Shown: positions 10,090 to 20,396 of the stretch, piece by piece
Layout: every line of letters starts with the position of its first letter
Numbering within the stretch: the stretch's first letter is position 1
Assembly: GCA_023374045.1 (NCBI GenBank)
Contig: CM041779.1
Location: forward strand, 145,391,485 to 145,455,484
Direction: 5' to 3'
Length of the DNA stretch: 64,000 bases
From: Limonium bicolor
Lineage: Eukaryota; Streptophyta; Magnoliopsida; Caryophyllales; Plumbaginaceae
Program-made: the position numbers and the translations under genes
The notes under the pieces: generated by a model
Databases searched by the model: none
What the model was told of the DNA's origin: nothing
Seen by the model: only the letters and a program-made list of their open reading frames with translations

Positions 10090-10847
10090 ACAATGTGGAA
10101 AACTTAGGAACCTTCAATATCTGTTATCCAATCCCGCCCACACCAAACCCTGAAGAGAGCACCATCAGCATCACCGAATTCCCACTGGAGCAATGTCAGG
10201 TTATCCAACCAGGTATGATACTCTTAAATGGATACCTGACACTGGAAGCACAAATTCACATCATCAGGCGTTGCAACGAACTTGGAGCAGCACCAGGAGG
10301 TTTCTACACACCCGAATACCCGAGCGGTTCGAAGATGAAGCTGAAGATGATGTGCATGGGTAAGGACTGGAATCCCTACACCAAGTCATATCAGGATGTA
10401 CGAGCTGAAGACGGAGCAACTATACCAGGAATACCTGAGGAGTTCCTTGCGGTCGTTAACCACACCGTGGGAATTGCTCAGCAACTTGAATCGGAACCGA
10501 TTGCGAACGTGGAAGCAGACTTGTGTATTGTGAACTTCTACCAGAAAGGTGGACGATTAGGGTTGCACCAAGATAAGGATGAGTCACCTGAGTCTCTAAA
10601 TAAGGGAGTACCCATGGTGTCTTGGTCCATTGGTGATACCGTTGTGTTTATGTACGGCGAGCAGAAGCGTGGTGATCTCGCAAAGAAGCTAGTGTTGAAG
10701 TCAGGTGATGTATTAATCATGGGAGGACAATCAAGGATGTTATACCACGGTATCAAGAAAATCAAACTGAATACCGCACCATCGACAGTGGTAAATGCCA
10801 CACATCTGAAACCCGGACGTTTGAATTTGACTTTCAGGCAGTTCTGA
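10090..10847 (+). CDS. AlkB-type Fe(II)/2-oxoglutarate dioxygenase inside E2
   Basis: AlkB enzymes oxidatively remove methyl groups from nucleic acid bases. The frame is open from 10074 to the TGA at 10845-10847. There is no in-frame ATG before the domain, so translation probably comes through Gag by splicing (acceptor at 10089). Counting from the GTG at 10095, residues 147-162 read NFYQKGGRLGLHQDKD. N147 and Y149 match 2-oxoglutarate contacts, H158 and D160 are the HxD iron ligands, H218 (in SRMLYHGI) is the third ligand, and R242/N244/R248 in GRLNLTFRQF match the AlkB C-terminal R-x-N-x3-R signature. The motif set and the MCMGKDWNP segment look closest to the plant ALKBH1-like branch. It is about 250 residues, full domain length, without a lesion or intron. 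This gene is foreign to standard Tekay elements, so it was probably captured from a host mRNA. Whether it acts on DNA or RNA cannot be told from sequence. Confidence 0.93.
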
Positions 10848-11072
10848 GCCTTGTGTAATCATGTAATGTATTAAGCCAGTTGTTCGATAAAGGAGCTAAA
10901 TATAGCCATGTCTATAATGTAACCAACTTATGGTGTAAAGACTGTGTTAATGAATAAAGGGATGTTGTTTTGGAGTGTATCAACGTGTTACTACCGTATA
11001 CTTATGAGTTTGCCAATGAATTAGGCTGTGCACTCGGAACGGGAGGTATACTGAGTGTCTGCAATAAGGCAG
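10848..11072 (+). other. Non-coding spacer between AlkB and protease, with candidate splice acceptor
   Basis: After the AlkB stop come several stops in all frames (to about 10960), then an open stretch entering the protease frame without an ATG. The sequence CTGAGTGTCTGCAATAAGGCAG ends in an AG at 11071-11072 preceded by a pyrimidine-containing tract. Joining the phase-1 donor at 9958 to 11073 keeps the protease frame. The segment may be the trailing part of the captured mRNA plus an acceptor region. Confidence 0.4.
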
Positions 11073-11455
11073 AAGCCGGCAAGAGCGGCACAATCCTCAC
11101 CGGTACCTTTCCAGTGAATGGCGTGGATGCATCGATCTTGTTCGACTCTGGAGCCTCACATACATTCATTTCGCTATCGTTTGCGAAGAGGCTGGGGTTA
11201 GACGGTGAAGAGATGCCAGACTTCGTGGTCACTCTCCCGTCGAAAGAGCGGATCAGGTGTACCCGCTACTACCGAGATGTTGTTGTTCGAATCATGGATG
11301 AGGAGTTTCCGATCGACTTGATAGAGTTCGACGGACTAGGTTTTGATGTGATTGTCGGGATGAACTGGTTGGAGCGGTACAAGGGTAGAATCCTGTGTGC
11401 CGAGCATCGACTGCTTCTTCGGAGTCCATCTGGGGTTACTATATCATACCGCTAG
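11073..11455 (+). CDS. pro: E2 aspartic protease
   Basis: The retroviral-type aspartic protease cleaves the Gag-Pol polyprotein. The active-site signature ILFDSGASHTFIS lies at about 11137-11175 and a flap-side motif FDVIVGMNWLE at about 11342-11374. The frame is open upstream to at least 10970 but has no ATG, which fits entry by splicing or read-through. It ends at a TAG (11453-11455), after which the same frame continues into reverse transcriptase. That stop can be explained by a CAG to TAG change. Confidence 0.88.
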
Positions 11456-12379
11456 AGGCCCAGGGAGCCTTCGACACAGATCATCACCGCCATGGCCATG
11501 TATCGTGAGAAACGACGAGGGAATGATGTATACCTCTGCTATGTCCAGGACATAGAGAGAGACCCTGAGTTTAGCCCAGATGTGCCGGTAGTGTCGGAGT
11601 TTCCTGATGTATTTCCTAAGGAACTGCCAGGCATGCCGCCAGCACGAGAGGTTGAGTTTGAGATTGACTTAGTTCCGGGCACCGGACCCATTGTGAAAGC
11701 ACCTTATCGTATGGCTCTAGCAGAGATGACAGAGCTCAAGGAGCAACTGAGAGACCTACTCGACAAGGGCTTTATCCGCCCTAGTGTTTCACCATGGGGA
11801 GCGCCGGTCCTCTTCGTGAAGAAGAAGGACGGTAGCCTCCGCCTGTGTATTGATTATCGGGAGCTGAATGCTGTTACGGTGAAGAACCGTTACCCTTTAC
11901 CATGCATCGACGATCTATTTGATCAGCTGAGGGGAGCATCAGTATTCTCCAAGATAGACTTACGTTCCGGATACCACCAGATTGCCATCCGTGACAGTGA
12001 TGTCGAAAAGACAGCATTCAGAACTAGGTATGGGCATTATGAGTTCACAGTTATGCCGTTTGGCTTGTCCAATGCACCAGCAAAGTTCATGGACTTAATG
12101 AACCGTTTGTTCCAAGATCAGTTGGACAAATCAGTGGTAGTCTTCATCGATGACATACTTGTGTATTCGAAATCGAGAGGTGAGCATGAAAGCCACCTGA
12201 GAGATGTGTTGCAAACATTGAGGAAGAATCAGCTGTATGCTAAATTTTCTAAGTGTGAATTTTGGTTGAACCAAGTATCCTTTCTTGGACATGTGATTTC
12301 TGAGGCCGGATCGCTGTTGATCCGGCAAAGATTGATGCTGTGCGCACCTGGCCCAGGCCGAAGACAATTCCGACATTAG
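11456..12379 (+). CDS. E2 reverse transcriptase
   Basis: The domain copies element RNA into cDNA. It follows the protease in the same frame across one TAG. Motifs in order are the [12 protein letters not shown] linker, [53 protein letters not shown] (first catalytic Asp), [10 protein letters not shown], and [12 protein letters not shown] (catalytic FIDD box, about 12137-12172), then [10 protein letters not shown]. The true frame is left near 12308 by a lost base in GGATCG, so the last 20 or so residues of this ORF are out of frame. A second one-base slip near 12378 returns to the frame used by RNase H. Confidence 0.93.
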   Translation, partial: RPREPSTQIITAMAMYREKRRGNDVYLCYVQDIERDPEFSPDVPVVSEFPDVFPKELPGMPPAREVEFEIDLVPGTGPIVKAPYRMALAEMTELKEQLRDLLDKGFIRPSVSPWGAPVLFVKKKDGSLRLCIDYRELNAVTVKNRYPLPCIDDLFDQLRGASVFSKIDLRSGYHQIAIRDSDVEKTAFRTRYGHYEFTVMPFGLSNAPAKFMDLMNRLFQDQLDKSVVVFIDDILVYSKSRGEHESHLRDVLQTLRKNQLYAKFSKCEFWLNQVSFLGHVISEAGSLLIRQRLMLCAPGPGRRQFRH

Positions 12380-12935
12380 GAGCTTCCTCGGTCTGGCAGG
12401 TTATTATAGGAGGTTTGTGAAGGACTTCTCCAGTGTCTCGAAGCCGATGACTTCCTTGATGAAGAAGGATGCACCATTCGAGTGGACAGTCGAATGTGAG
12501 AGTTCTTTTCAGAGTCTCAAAGATGCTCTGACATCTGCACCGGTTCTGACATTACCAGACGGTCCAGATGGTTTTGAGGTCTATTGCGACGCATCAGGCA
12601 GGGGTATGGGTTGTGTGTTGATGCAACACGGGAAGGTCGTGGCTTACGCCTCCCGACAGCTGAAGAAGCATGAAGAGAACTACCCTACCCACGATTTAGA
12701 ATTGGGTGCCATTGTCTTCGCGTTGAAGATATGGCGACATCATTTGTATGGGTAAGCGTGACAATCTATTCCGACCATAAGAGTTTGAAATACTTGTTCA
12801 CTCAGAAAGAGTTGAACATGAGGCAAAGAAGGTGGGTTGAATTTCTGAATGACTACGATATTAATCTGCAATATAAGGAGGGTAAGGCAAATGTGGTAGC
12901 TGACGCATTGAGTCGCCGAGCACACTCTCTCCATT
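12380..12935 (+). CDS. E2 RNase H, one frameshift
   Basis: RNase H degrades the RNA strand after reverse transcription. It follows the RT connection ([16 protein letters not shown] equivalent, about 12390-12430). The core starts with [18 protein letters not shown] (catalytic Asp), then the E of [18 protein letters not shown]. The frame breaks near 12752 at TATGGGTAAG, where one G appears missing, and continues with the third catalytic region YSDHKSL and the terminal [10 protein letters not shown]. This is the usual chromovirus RNase H length. Confidence 0.9.
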
Positions 12936-13885
12936 CACTAGTCTCTCATACTGGCTTGGTTGAAGAGATGCGGAGAGCTCAGATGACGGATCAGTACATG
13001 ATGGAGATTAGACAGAAGCTTATTGATGGCACATTCGAGGGTCAGAAGTACGACTTCAGACTCCACGAGGATGACCTGATTAGGCTAAATGGCAGACTAT
13101 GTATACCGAGGAGTAGCGCTGAGCTGAAGGAGCGCATACTGTGTGAATCCCATTGTTCTACGACATCGATTCACCCCGGAGCTTCAAAGATGTATAAAGG
13201 TATGAAAAGATATTTTTGGTGGACTGGAATGAAAAAGGATGTGAATGACTATGTGTTGAGGTGTCTCACTTGTCAGAAGGTCAAGTTTGAGCACCGACGG
13301 CCTGGTGGTATGGTACAGCCAATGCCAGTGCCTGAGTGGAAGTTCCATGACATATCTATGGACTTCGTAGTAGGGCTTCCGCCTGCAAGGGGAGGTCTGA
13401 ATATGATTTGGGTTATAGTTGACCGACTGACCAAGGTGGCCCGATTCATTCCGATGAAGGACACCTGGAAAGTGGCAAGACTGGCAGAATTCTTTGATAA
13501 AGAAATTGTAAGACATCATGGTGTACCGAAAATGATTGTATCTGACAGAGATACCAGATTCTTATCCAGATATTGGAAGTCTACACGAGAGGCATTGGGT
13601 ACTGAACTAAAATTGAGTACAGCGTTTCACCCACAGACCGATGGTCAGAGTGAGCGCACCATTTAGACACTTGAGGATATGCTACGTGCATGTGCACTTG
13701 ACTTTCAGACCAGCTGGATTGACAAGTTACATCTAATCGAGTTTAGCTACAACAACAGTTACCATGCTTCGATCAAGATGTCTCCCTTCCAGGCCTTGTA
13801 CGGTAGACCATGCCGCACGCCATTATGCTGGGATGAGTCGAGTGAGACGGTCATTATAGGACCAGAGTATCTGGAACAGGTTTAA
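12936..13885 (+). CDS. E2 integrase (zinc-binding and catalytic core), one internal stop
   Basis: Integrase inserts the cDNA into the genome. The N-terminal HHCC finger is visible ([12 protein letters not shown] then CLTCQ). The D,D(35)E core is seen as [19 protein letters not shown] and [15 protein letters not shown] at 13664-13666 interrupts the frame just after the catalytic Glu, where related elements have Gln, so CAG to TAG is likely. The frame continues through [17 protein letters not shown] to a TAA at 13883-13885. Confidence 0.92.
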
Positions 13886-14397
13886 GCAGAAGTTCGCCAG
13901 ATCAGGGCTAATATGAAAGCAGCTCAGGATAGACAGAAGTCGTACGCTGATGTGCGCAGACGTGACCTGGAGTTCGCCGTAGGCGATCAGGTATTTCTTA
14001 GGGTATCCCCATGAAGGGAGTATTTCGTTTTGGCCAGAAGGGCAAGTTGAGCCCGAAATATGTGGGTCCTTATGCTGTGACGGAGCGGATCGGCCTGGTA
14101 GCTTATAGACTTGATTTACCGCCGAGCTGGGCAAGGTACATGATGTATTTCATGTGTCCCAGTTGAAGAAGTATGTCTCATCCGTCTCATGTACTTCAGC
14201 CTGAGAGGCTAACTTTAGAGCCAACCATGCGATCAGTGGAGACTCCGGTACGGATTCTGGACACTAAGACTCGAGACACTCGCCATAAGTCCGTGAGACT
14301 GGTGAAAGTTCTCTGGTCTAACCAGGACGTTGAGGAGGCCACTTGGGAGCTGGAGGATAAGATGAAGGCGAAGAACCCGTCATTGTTTACTTCTTAG
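13886..14397 (+). CDS. E2 integrase C-terminus and chromodomain-like tail, two frameshifts
   Basis: In chromoviruses this tail steers integration to chromatin. After the TAA the frame reads a basic helix (MKAAQDRQKSYAD) and VGDQVFLRVSP. One base is missing in the C run at about 14006-14010 and another near 14127 (CCGCCGAGC). The final frame (from 14173) covers a chromodomain remnant: PVRILDTKTRDTR, then VKVLWSNQDVEEATWELEDKM, ending at TAG 14395-14397. The WELE segment is typical of Tekay/Del elements. Confidence 0.85.
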
Positions 14398-14686
14398 TGT
14401 TTATATGTATAGGGTACGGGGCGTACCCCTTTTAAGGGGGTAGAGCCGTTTCGGTTGTGGATGTGTTCGACATGTATTATATACATGTCTATGTTATGTT
14501 ACAGACCGTTGTGTCTGAATGGTATTATGTGGTCTGGACCTTGAGTCCGTTGTGGTGTAAGTATGATGGTAATGTTGGTAATGATGTTTTGGAAGTATTG
14601 TGTTATAAGATTTTCCCCGTGTTCTAATATTAAGATATGTGGGAAGTGTGAACTTTGGGGACAAAGTTCTTTTAAGGGGGGTAGAT
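14398..14686 (+). other. E2 3' untranslated region with two polypurine-tract-like motifs
   Basis: No coding is present. The true polypurine tract AAGGGGGGTAGA (14674-14685) abuts the 3' LTR and primes plus-strand DNA synthesis. A second similar motif, TTTAAGGGGGTAGAGCC, lies at 14431-14447, about 240 bases upstream. E3 shows the same doubled arrangement. Confidence 0.8.
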
Positions 14687-17504
14687 TGAAATACCCCAAA
14701 CCTAAGTATGTTGTTTAAACATTAAAACATGATTTATTAAGACAAGAAAATGTCTTAGAAATATTAGTAAACAATTTAAACCATAAGGAACACAATTAAA
14801 TACCTTAAGGTCAATATGGGCTAAAATGTGCTCTAAGCTTGGAATAAACTTGGGTAAGACCTAATGAACTTACCAAGACCTTATTTATATGTTAATGAAC
14901 ATATTAAATCAATTACCAAAGAAAACCAAGCTTGAAAACAAGTTAAAACGCAAAATGTGCTTTAAGGAGTCTTAAAGCACATTTTTGAAAAATTGTCTTG
15001 TAAATGAGTTTTGGGTGGCTAAATGTCCATCATTACTCTTAAATATACATGTGTACTATATAGTATCACATTTGGGTGGCTATATTAATGGGAAATCAAA
15101 ATTTTCACTTCTAAGTGCCTTGTTTTTATGAATAGTGATTTTTATAAGCTAGTTTGTAACATATGTTGTCATAAGTAATTAAATTGACAAACAAAGACTA
15201 AAATACCCTCATTATATTATAGGGGGCCGGTTTTCTAAGTGTGGTGACTCACCACTCTCTAGTTAATATGATAAGTAAATAAAGAAAACTAATTAAGTTA
15301 CCTTTTTACTTTATAAAGCATAAATATCTCCTAAAAGTAAGTTCTATCTTCATTCTCTCATTTCTCCTTCATTTCCCACGGTTCCAAACACCATCTTCAA
15401 CCTCTCTTCTTCATTCTCTCACGGTTTGAAATAGTACACACCACCATCTCCATCTTTGACCTCTTGTAAAATCTAGCTCACTTGTCCAAATCAAAAACAA
15501 ACACCACCAATCTCTTCCTCTCATCAAGCTCTTCATTCCTATCTTCTCAAAACTTCAAGAGCCCCATTTCGGTGCCAAGGAGTTCCACCATTGAAGGAGC
15601 TTGAGCTTGTATTTCTACATATTATTACTCTCCTTTGCTTCTAGGTAAGGAATCTCAAATAAAAACTACATTTCCTTCATGTTTTTGTGGTGACCGAAAA
15701 TACCCATTGAAGGTGCTCTTTATGTGGCTTTGTTTTAGCTTCATTCCAACCTTTCAAGGACTAGGTGGAGTCCTCTCTTCATAGATATCCAAACTCTCTT
15801 CTAAGACCAAGGTAAAACAACTACATTAATGTTTTTGAAATAATGTAAAAACTAGGGTTTACAATGAGTTAAAGCTTGAAGCTTGTATACTCATTTCAAT
15901 GTTTGTATATTGTTTAGTAGTTGACAAGGAACCAAGTACCTAGCCGATTTTAAACAAGAAAGGAGTTGTGTGGAAAAGAGGTAAAAATACTAACCTAATG
16001 TAGTTTGATGCCTTAGGAGAAATGAGCTTATAATGCTTGTTAAAACTACCTAAAGAGCAAATGGTGAATGACCTAGTAAATTTCTCAAGGAGACTAGTAA
16101 AAGACCATATGTCTTGTTGTATGTATTTGCAGGTCAAAGGCATATATATTGTGGAAATTCAGTGTTTATGATTTAAGCACTTTAAGGGCCTAGGAGCCAT
16201 GCATTTTAAGGGCCTAAGTGCCATGCATTTAAGTTATGTATATATTTTATAGTGAGATTTGAGTGAAGTTTTGTGTATGAGAGTGTTCTTGGTGTTTTTA
16301 GTGTGCTTGTGTGTTCAATGGTGAAAACAATGTGCTTTGGTGTAACAAAATGCTAGGAGAACCTATGTTGAAATTTAGGAAATGCACGAGGAGTTCAAGA
16401 TGTTTTAAAGGAATTTAATGAACTAGGAAGTGTTCTAGAGTGTAATAAGGACTTAGGCATGATCTTGAAGTTGTTAGTACCAAAGTCATTTTGGATTTAG
16501 GTAAGGGCTTAGGTAAACTTTGGTAAAATAAGGAGAAAGTGTAAGCTTAGAAAAAGGGATTTCAAGGATGACATAAGGAGTTTTAGTTTGAAAGAAATGA
16601 TGTTTTAGTAATGATCTTGTGTGGAAGATATGTTTTGCTATAATCGCTTGAATAGGCATGAAACATCACTTAGGAACCTAGGGTAAATACTATAGTGTTG
16701 GAGGCTTTGGTGAAATTTGGCTTAGTGTTTGAGACTTGGAAGTTGAGCATTTTGCCTCGTCCGAACTTCCGTCCGGACATGGAAGTTCGGACAGGCTCTG
16801 TTGTAGAAGAATTCTCACTCGCGAACAGTGTCCGAACTTGGGATGTGTGGACACCTAGTTCGGACGTACCCACTCATCCTTAGGATTATCCTCGAACTGT
16901 GTCCGAACTTGGGAAGTCCGGACACATGTTCGGACGCACGGATTTCTGTCTAGATTTTTCTCGGCTCACGTCCGAACTTCCGAAGTCCGGACATAAGTTC
17001 GGACGTGTGTCTATTTTCTGTCTAAAGTCACGGCTTGCGTCCGAACTTGGAGGTTCGGACACAAGTTCGGACAGGCCACAATATGGACCAAAAATGTTGT
17101 TTTAAGATAGGAAATGTTATCTAAAAATGGTAATAAGTTAGTAATGATATTATAAGGTTATATAAGGCATGTTAAGAGTGTTATAATGGTAATTAAAATG
17201 GTGAAGAGTTATAAACAAGTGTGAAATAAAATAAAATAGATATGTGAAGTACAAGTTAACGAAGGACTAGTGCATTAATTAACCGACGTTACTAATGTGT
17301 TTAGGATTCTCTCAAGGTGGAAACGAAACGAGGCAAGGACCAAGGTATGGTTTTCTTGCAGTCTGTTGCCTACCGGTTTACACCGGCTTGGGTGTTGTTT
17401 GCTTTTCTGTGTTTACGACCTTATAAGATTAAGGCATGAAAAGAGTTTACAGTTGTTATATATCATGATGTTGTATTATTGTGACTCCTTTCCCTTGGTG
17501 TGTC
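14687..17504 (+). repeat. E2 3' LTR, left part
   Basis: It is nearly identical to 4453-7275 of the 5' LTR, with many short indels and few substitutions. The E2 LTR is broken at 17505 by element N. The last five bases, GTGTC (17500-17504), are the N target-site duplication. The dyad array copy is at 16758-17073 and the TATA-like motif at 15312-15318. Confidence 0.94.
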
Positions 17505-19104
17505 TGCAGACGTGTATTTGTGAGTGGTTAGAACAGGTGTAATTAACATAAAATAAAGAAATTAAAACCCAAAAATAACGTCGGGCTGCAAATAAATCCC
17601 GGTCGCAGTAGTATAGTGAAAATGTAAGCAACCGGATGTCGAACCGTGGGACTAATATACATATAATAGTACCTAAGCGTGTCACAAGAGGGGGGATTAA
17701 TTGACTTGTAAAATAAATAAAAAGAAAGAATAAAATAAACTAAGTTGACAGATAAATAAAATGGAACTCTGGGTCAGGTTAATATAATCTGCATAATTAA
17801 GCTATCTCTACTGGTTTAATAATTTGGCAAGGTTCCTGTAATTATCTTAAGGACTAAGTCATAGCCTCATAAGAACTCGTTCACCTGTAATGCAAGGTTC
17901 TAATCAAGGTTCAAGCAAAAGCCTGCGAACGGCAGAGGAGTATTGAGGAATTACATTTGCAACTGAATACTAACTTATTAAATCATAACAAGTTTCCTCC
18001 AGTTTTACGCCTTAATTAACCTGTCTATTTATCACCTGGTCTGATCAAAATAGACTTAGTAGAGCAATTTAATAAATTCGCGAGATCTATTAAAAAGGTG
18101 AGATGACTTTTAAAACGTAACAAACTGTATATAAATAAACCAGTAAAATATTGCATAATTAATACAGATACATAATAACTATTCCCAGAGTAAACGTAAA
18201 CTAGCCTAACATATTAAATAGATAGATAGAGACGAGAGTAATAGAAATCATCCGTAATCACTCCGTCTCACTCTGATATTTTGTGTACGTAGGGCTAGAG
18301 GTGAATTTGGTGGACTGTAAAATAAATAAAATGGAGAAGGCGGGAGAAGAGAAATGAGATGGCGTGTGGTGAAGTGGTCGTGGATGGATTCTATGATTTT
18401 CGAGCAGAAGCTCGTGGCTTTTATAGAAGAAAAGAAGAAGAAAGGAAGATAGACAGACGCGTGAGCAAGCTGGAAATGATTGAGCTCATTGATTGCAGGG
18501 GACAGGCTCACGCGTGAGAGGGAATTAAGGTAGCGCCGCACGGAGTAGATATAGATAAGGCAGTGGACGAGTTGCAGCTGCGAGTTGCAGACAGCCGGTC
18601 GATGAAGATAAGCTCGACATTTACACGACCGCCTGATAACATGCGGTCTCCTCTCTGCTGTCCGCCCATTTAGAGGCGGTCTCCTCCTCTCTTGTCCGCC
18701 TGTTAACAAGAGGACACACTTGTGTCTTGTCCGCCTCTTAACAGGAGGACACTTGTGTCTTGTCCGCCTCTTAACAGGAGGACACTTGTGTCTTGTCCGC
18801 CTCTTAACAGGAGGACACACTTGTGTCTTGTCCGCCTCTTAACAGGAGGACATGGCTTATTTCTTCTACCGGCTCTAGATTCTTCGTTTGGACTCCGTTT
18901 TCTGAGCCGTTTACGTCTATGCGTTCGTCTCTTCTCTTACTTTACTTCCAGCTTGGTTTTCCTCATGTTAAACCAATAAATTTGTGAGATAATAATAAAA
19001 CATAAACTAGAGGAAAACTAACCGAAGTGGAGAAATGAGCAAGAAAAGTGCTAATATAATATATGAAATACACCTATAAATCATGCTCATTTGGACACTT
19101 ATCA
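17505..19104 (-). repeat. N 3' LTR (left copy)
   Basis: In plus-strand reading it starts TGCAGACG and ends CACTTATCA. Its dyad array is at 18627-18852. It matches 21346-22939 closely, with a few short indels, which indicates a recent insertion. Confidence 0.9.
18627..18852. repeat. Dyad-repeat array in N left LTR (seven units)
   Basis: Units of TGTCCGCCTCTTAACAGGAGGACA, or diverged forms of it, repeat about every 30-35 bases, four of them nearly identical. The arms GTCCGCCTC/TTAACAGGAGGAC pair. The other LTR has the same array at 22463-22688. Frames through the array translate into repetitive peptides on both strands and are not taken as genes. Confidence 0.85.
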
Positions 19105-19117
19105 CACCCCCACACTT
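19105..19117 (-). other. N polypurine tract
   Basis: Read on the minus strand, AAGTGTGGGGGTG directly precedes the LTR start TGATAAGTG. The same tract occurs in A4 at 49095-49107. Confidence 0.75.
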
Positions 19118-20396
19118 ATCTTTTTGCTTGTCCTCAAGCAAAATCACGTACCCAAATAAGTAGGGAATGCTCAATACTAACAAATATTATTATGAAGGGT
19201 AGGATAAACATGATCTTTTTAACTTAATTGAGGAGTGTGAAAAATTAACTACTGGTGGCATAGGTGTGCTCAGGGTAAAAATAAAATATAGAGTTTCGGG
19301 GTATGATCCAAGGTACTTCAATGCTTCTTTTAGGTGACTTTGAGAACTTTACCATGGCCAACTTCTCTCAAGAACGGGCATTGAGGAGAAAACAAAAGGA
19401 AAAATAGATTTATGCATTGTTTCACTTTTGCATAAGGGATGAGAAAATGTAGGCGTCACGCCTTTGTATTTAAGAACACTCAACTCTCTTTGTTGGTTAC
19501 CAATGGTGTCTCGCAAGTCCCTTATTATTTTGTATTTTTTCTTTCTTTTTAAACAGAGAAGTACCCCTTAGCAATCCCTAAGAGAGAAGACAGAAAGGAA
19601 CCCTGAGCAATAAAATCCAATCATTTGCAGATCATTTGGTCACACCGCATATAAAATGCTCCTCAAAAGTAATCAAAATTTTAAAATTTGTACCATTTAT
19701 CCCACAATTCATAACAGTATTTATTCTTAAAGAGAACAACCCACATATACAGGGTCCATAATATTTGAATTGGACAAACGCATGATAAGAGAGAGATTAA
19801 ACATTTTAAGCACAAAATGTCACCGAAAAGGGCACACTCCCCCACACTTAAATTGAACAATGTCCTCATTGTTCACCAGAAAAACAAGGGAAGGTTTCAG
19901 AAGACCTTTTCGGCAAGTAGATAATTAGAGATAACACAAAGATCACAAATAAACATCTAAGCATATAAACGCTCCTCTGCAGTTTTTATTTAAATAAAAA
20001 CATAATTAAAGAAACTGGTACTCCCCTGATATTATTTTTGCTAGTTGTAAAAGGAGTTCCCCCACACTTGAGCTTCAGCCTCAAGTAGCGTAGCTTGGTT
20101 GTGGTATCCACATGGAGGTGCACCTGCAGAAGACACTAGAATCAACCATACTACAAACGGGGTTAAAAGTTAGCAAAAATAAAATTTAAAGAGAACCTGA
20201 AAATTAAAAGAGCATAAAAAATAAAATTAAAGTACACCCGGTTGCCTCCCGGGAAGCTGCCCTTCTTTAACATCTTTGGCTAGACGCCTGCTTTGTTATC
20301 CTGGATCAAAACAAAACGTTACCTCGGCATATAAAATAAGAAAATTAATACTCCACAAAATCTGGTATTTGAGGAGGTACTGCCGGGAACGTAGTT
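19118..20396 (-). other. N internal 3' region, non-coding
   Basis: There is no credible coding frame. It shares blocks with A4 49108-50492: a TTGCTTGTCCTCAAGCAAAA palindrome next to the tract, a segment with CTTCAGCCTCAAGTAGCG, and a CCCGGTTGCCTCCCGGGAAG block (about 20237-20256). These conserved non-coding blocks may be needed for replication in trans. Confidence 0.7.

Noticed and set aside
10538..10801. 87-residue minus-strand frame opposite AlkB
   Set aside because: It is the antisense shadow of a conserved coding region.
10970..10972. Independent start of the protease frame at 10970
   Set aside because: The codon there is TTG, not ATG, and the first 30 residues have no protease similarity; entry by splicing is more likely.
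18248..18979. 190-residue minus-strand frame and 85-residue plus-strand frame (and their copies at 22114-22815)
   Set aside because: Both follow the repeat units of the N LTR array and lie inside an LTR. There is no domain or initiation context.
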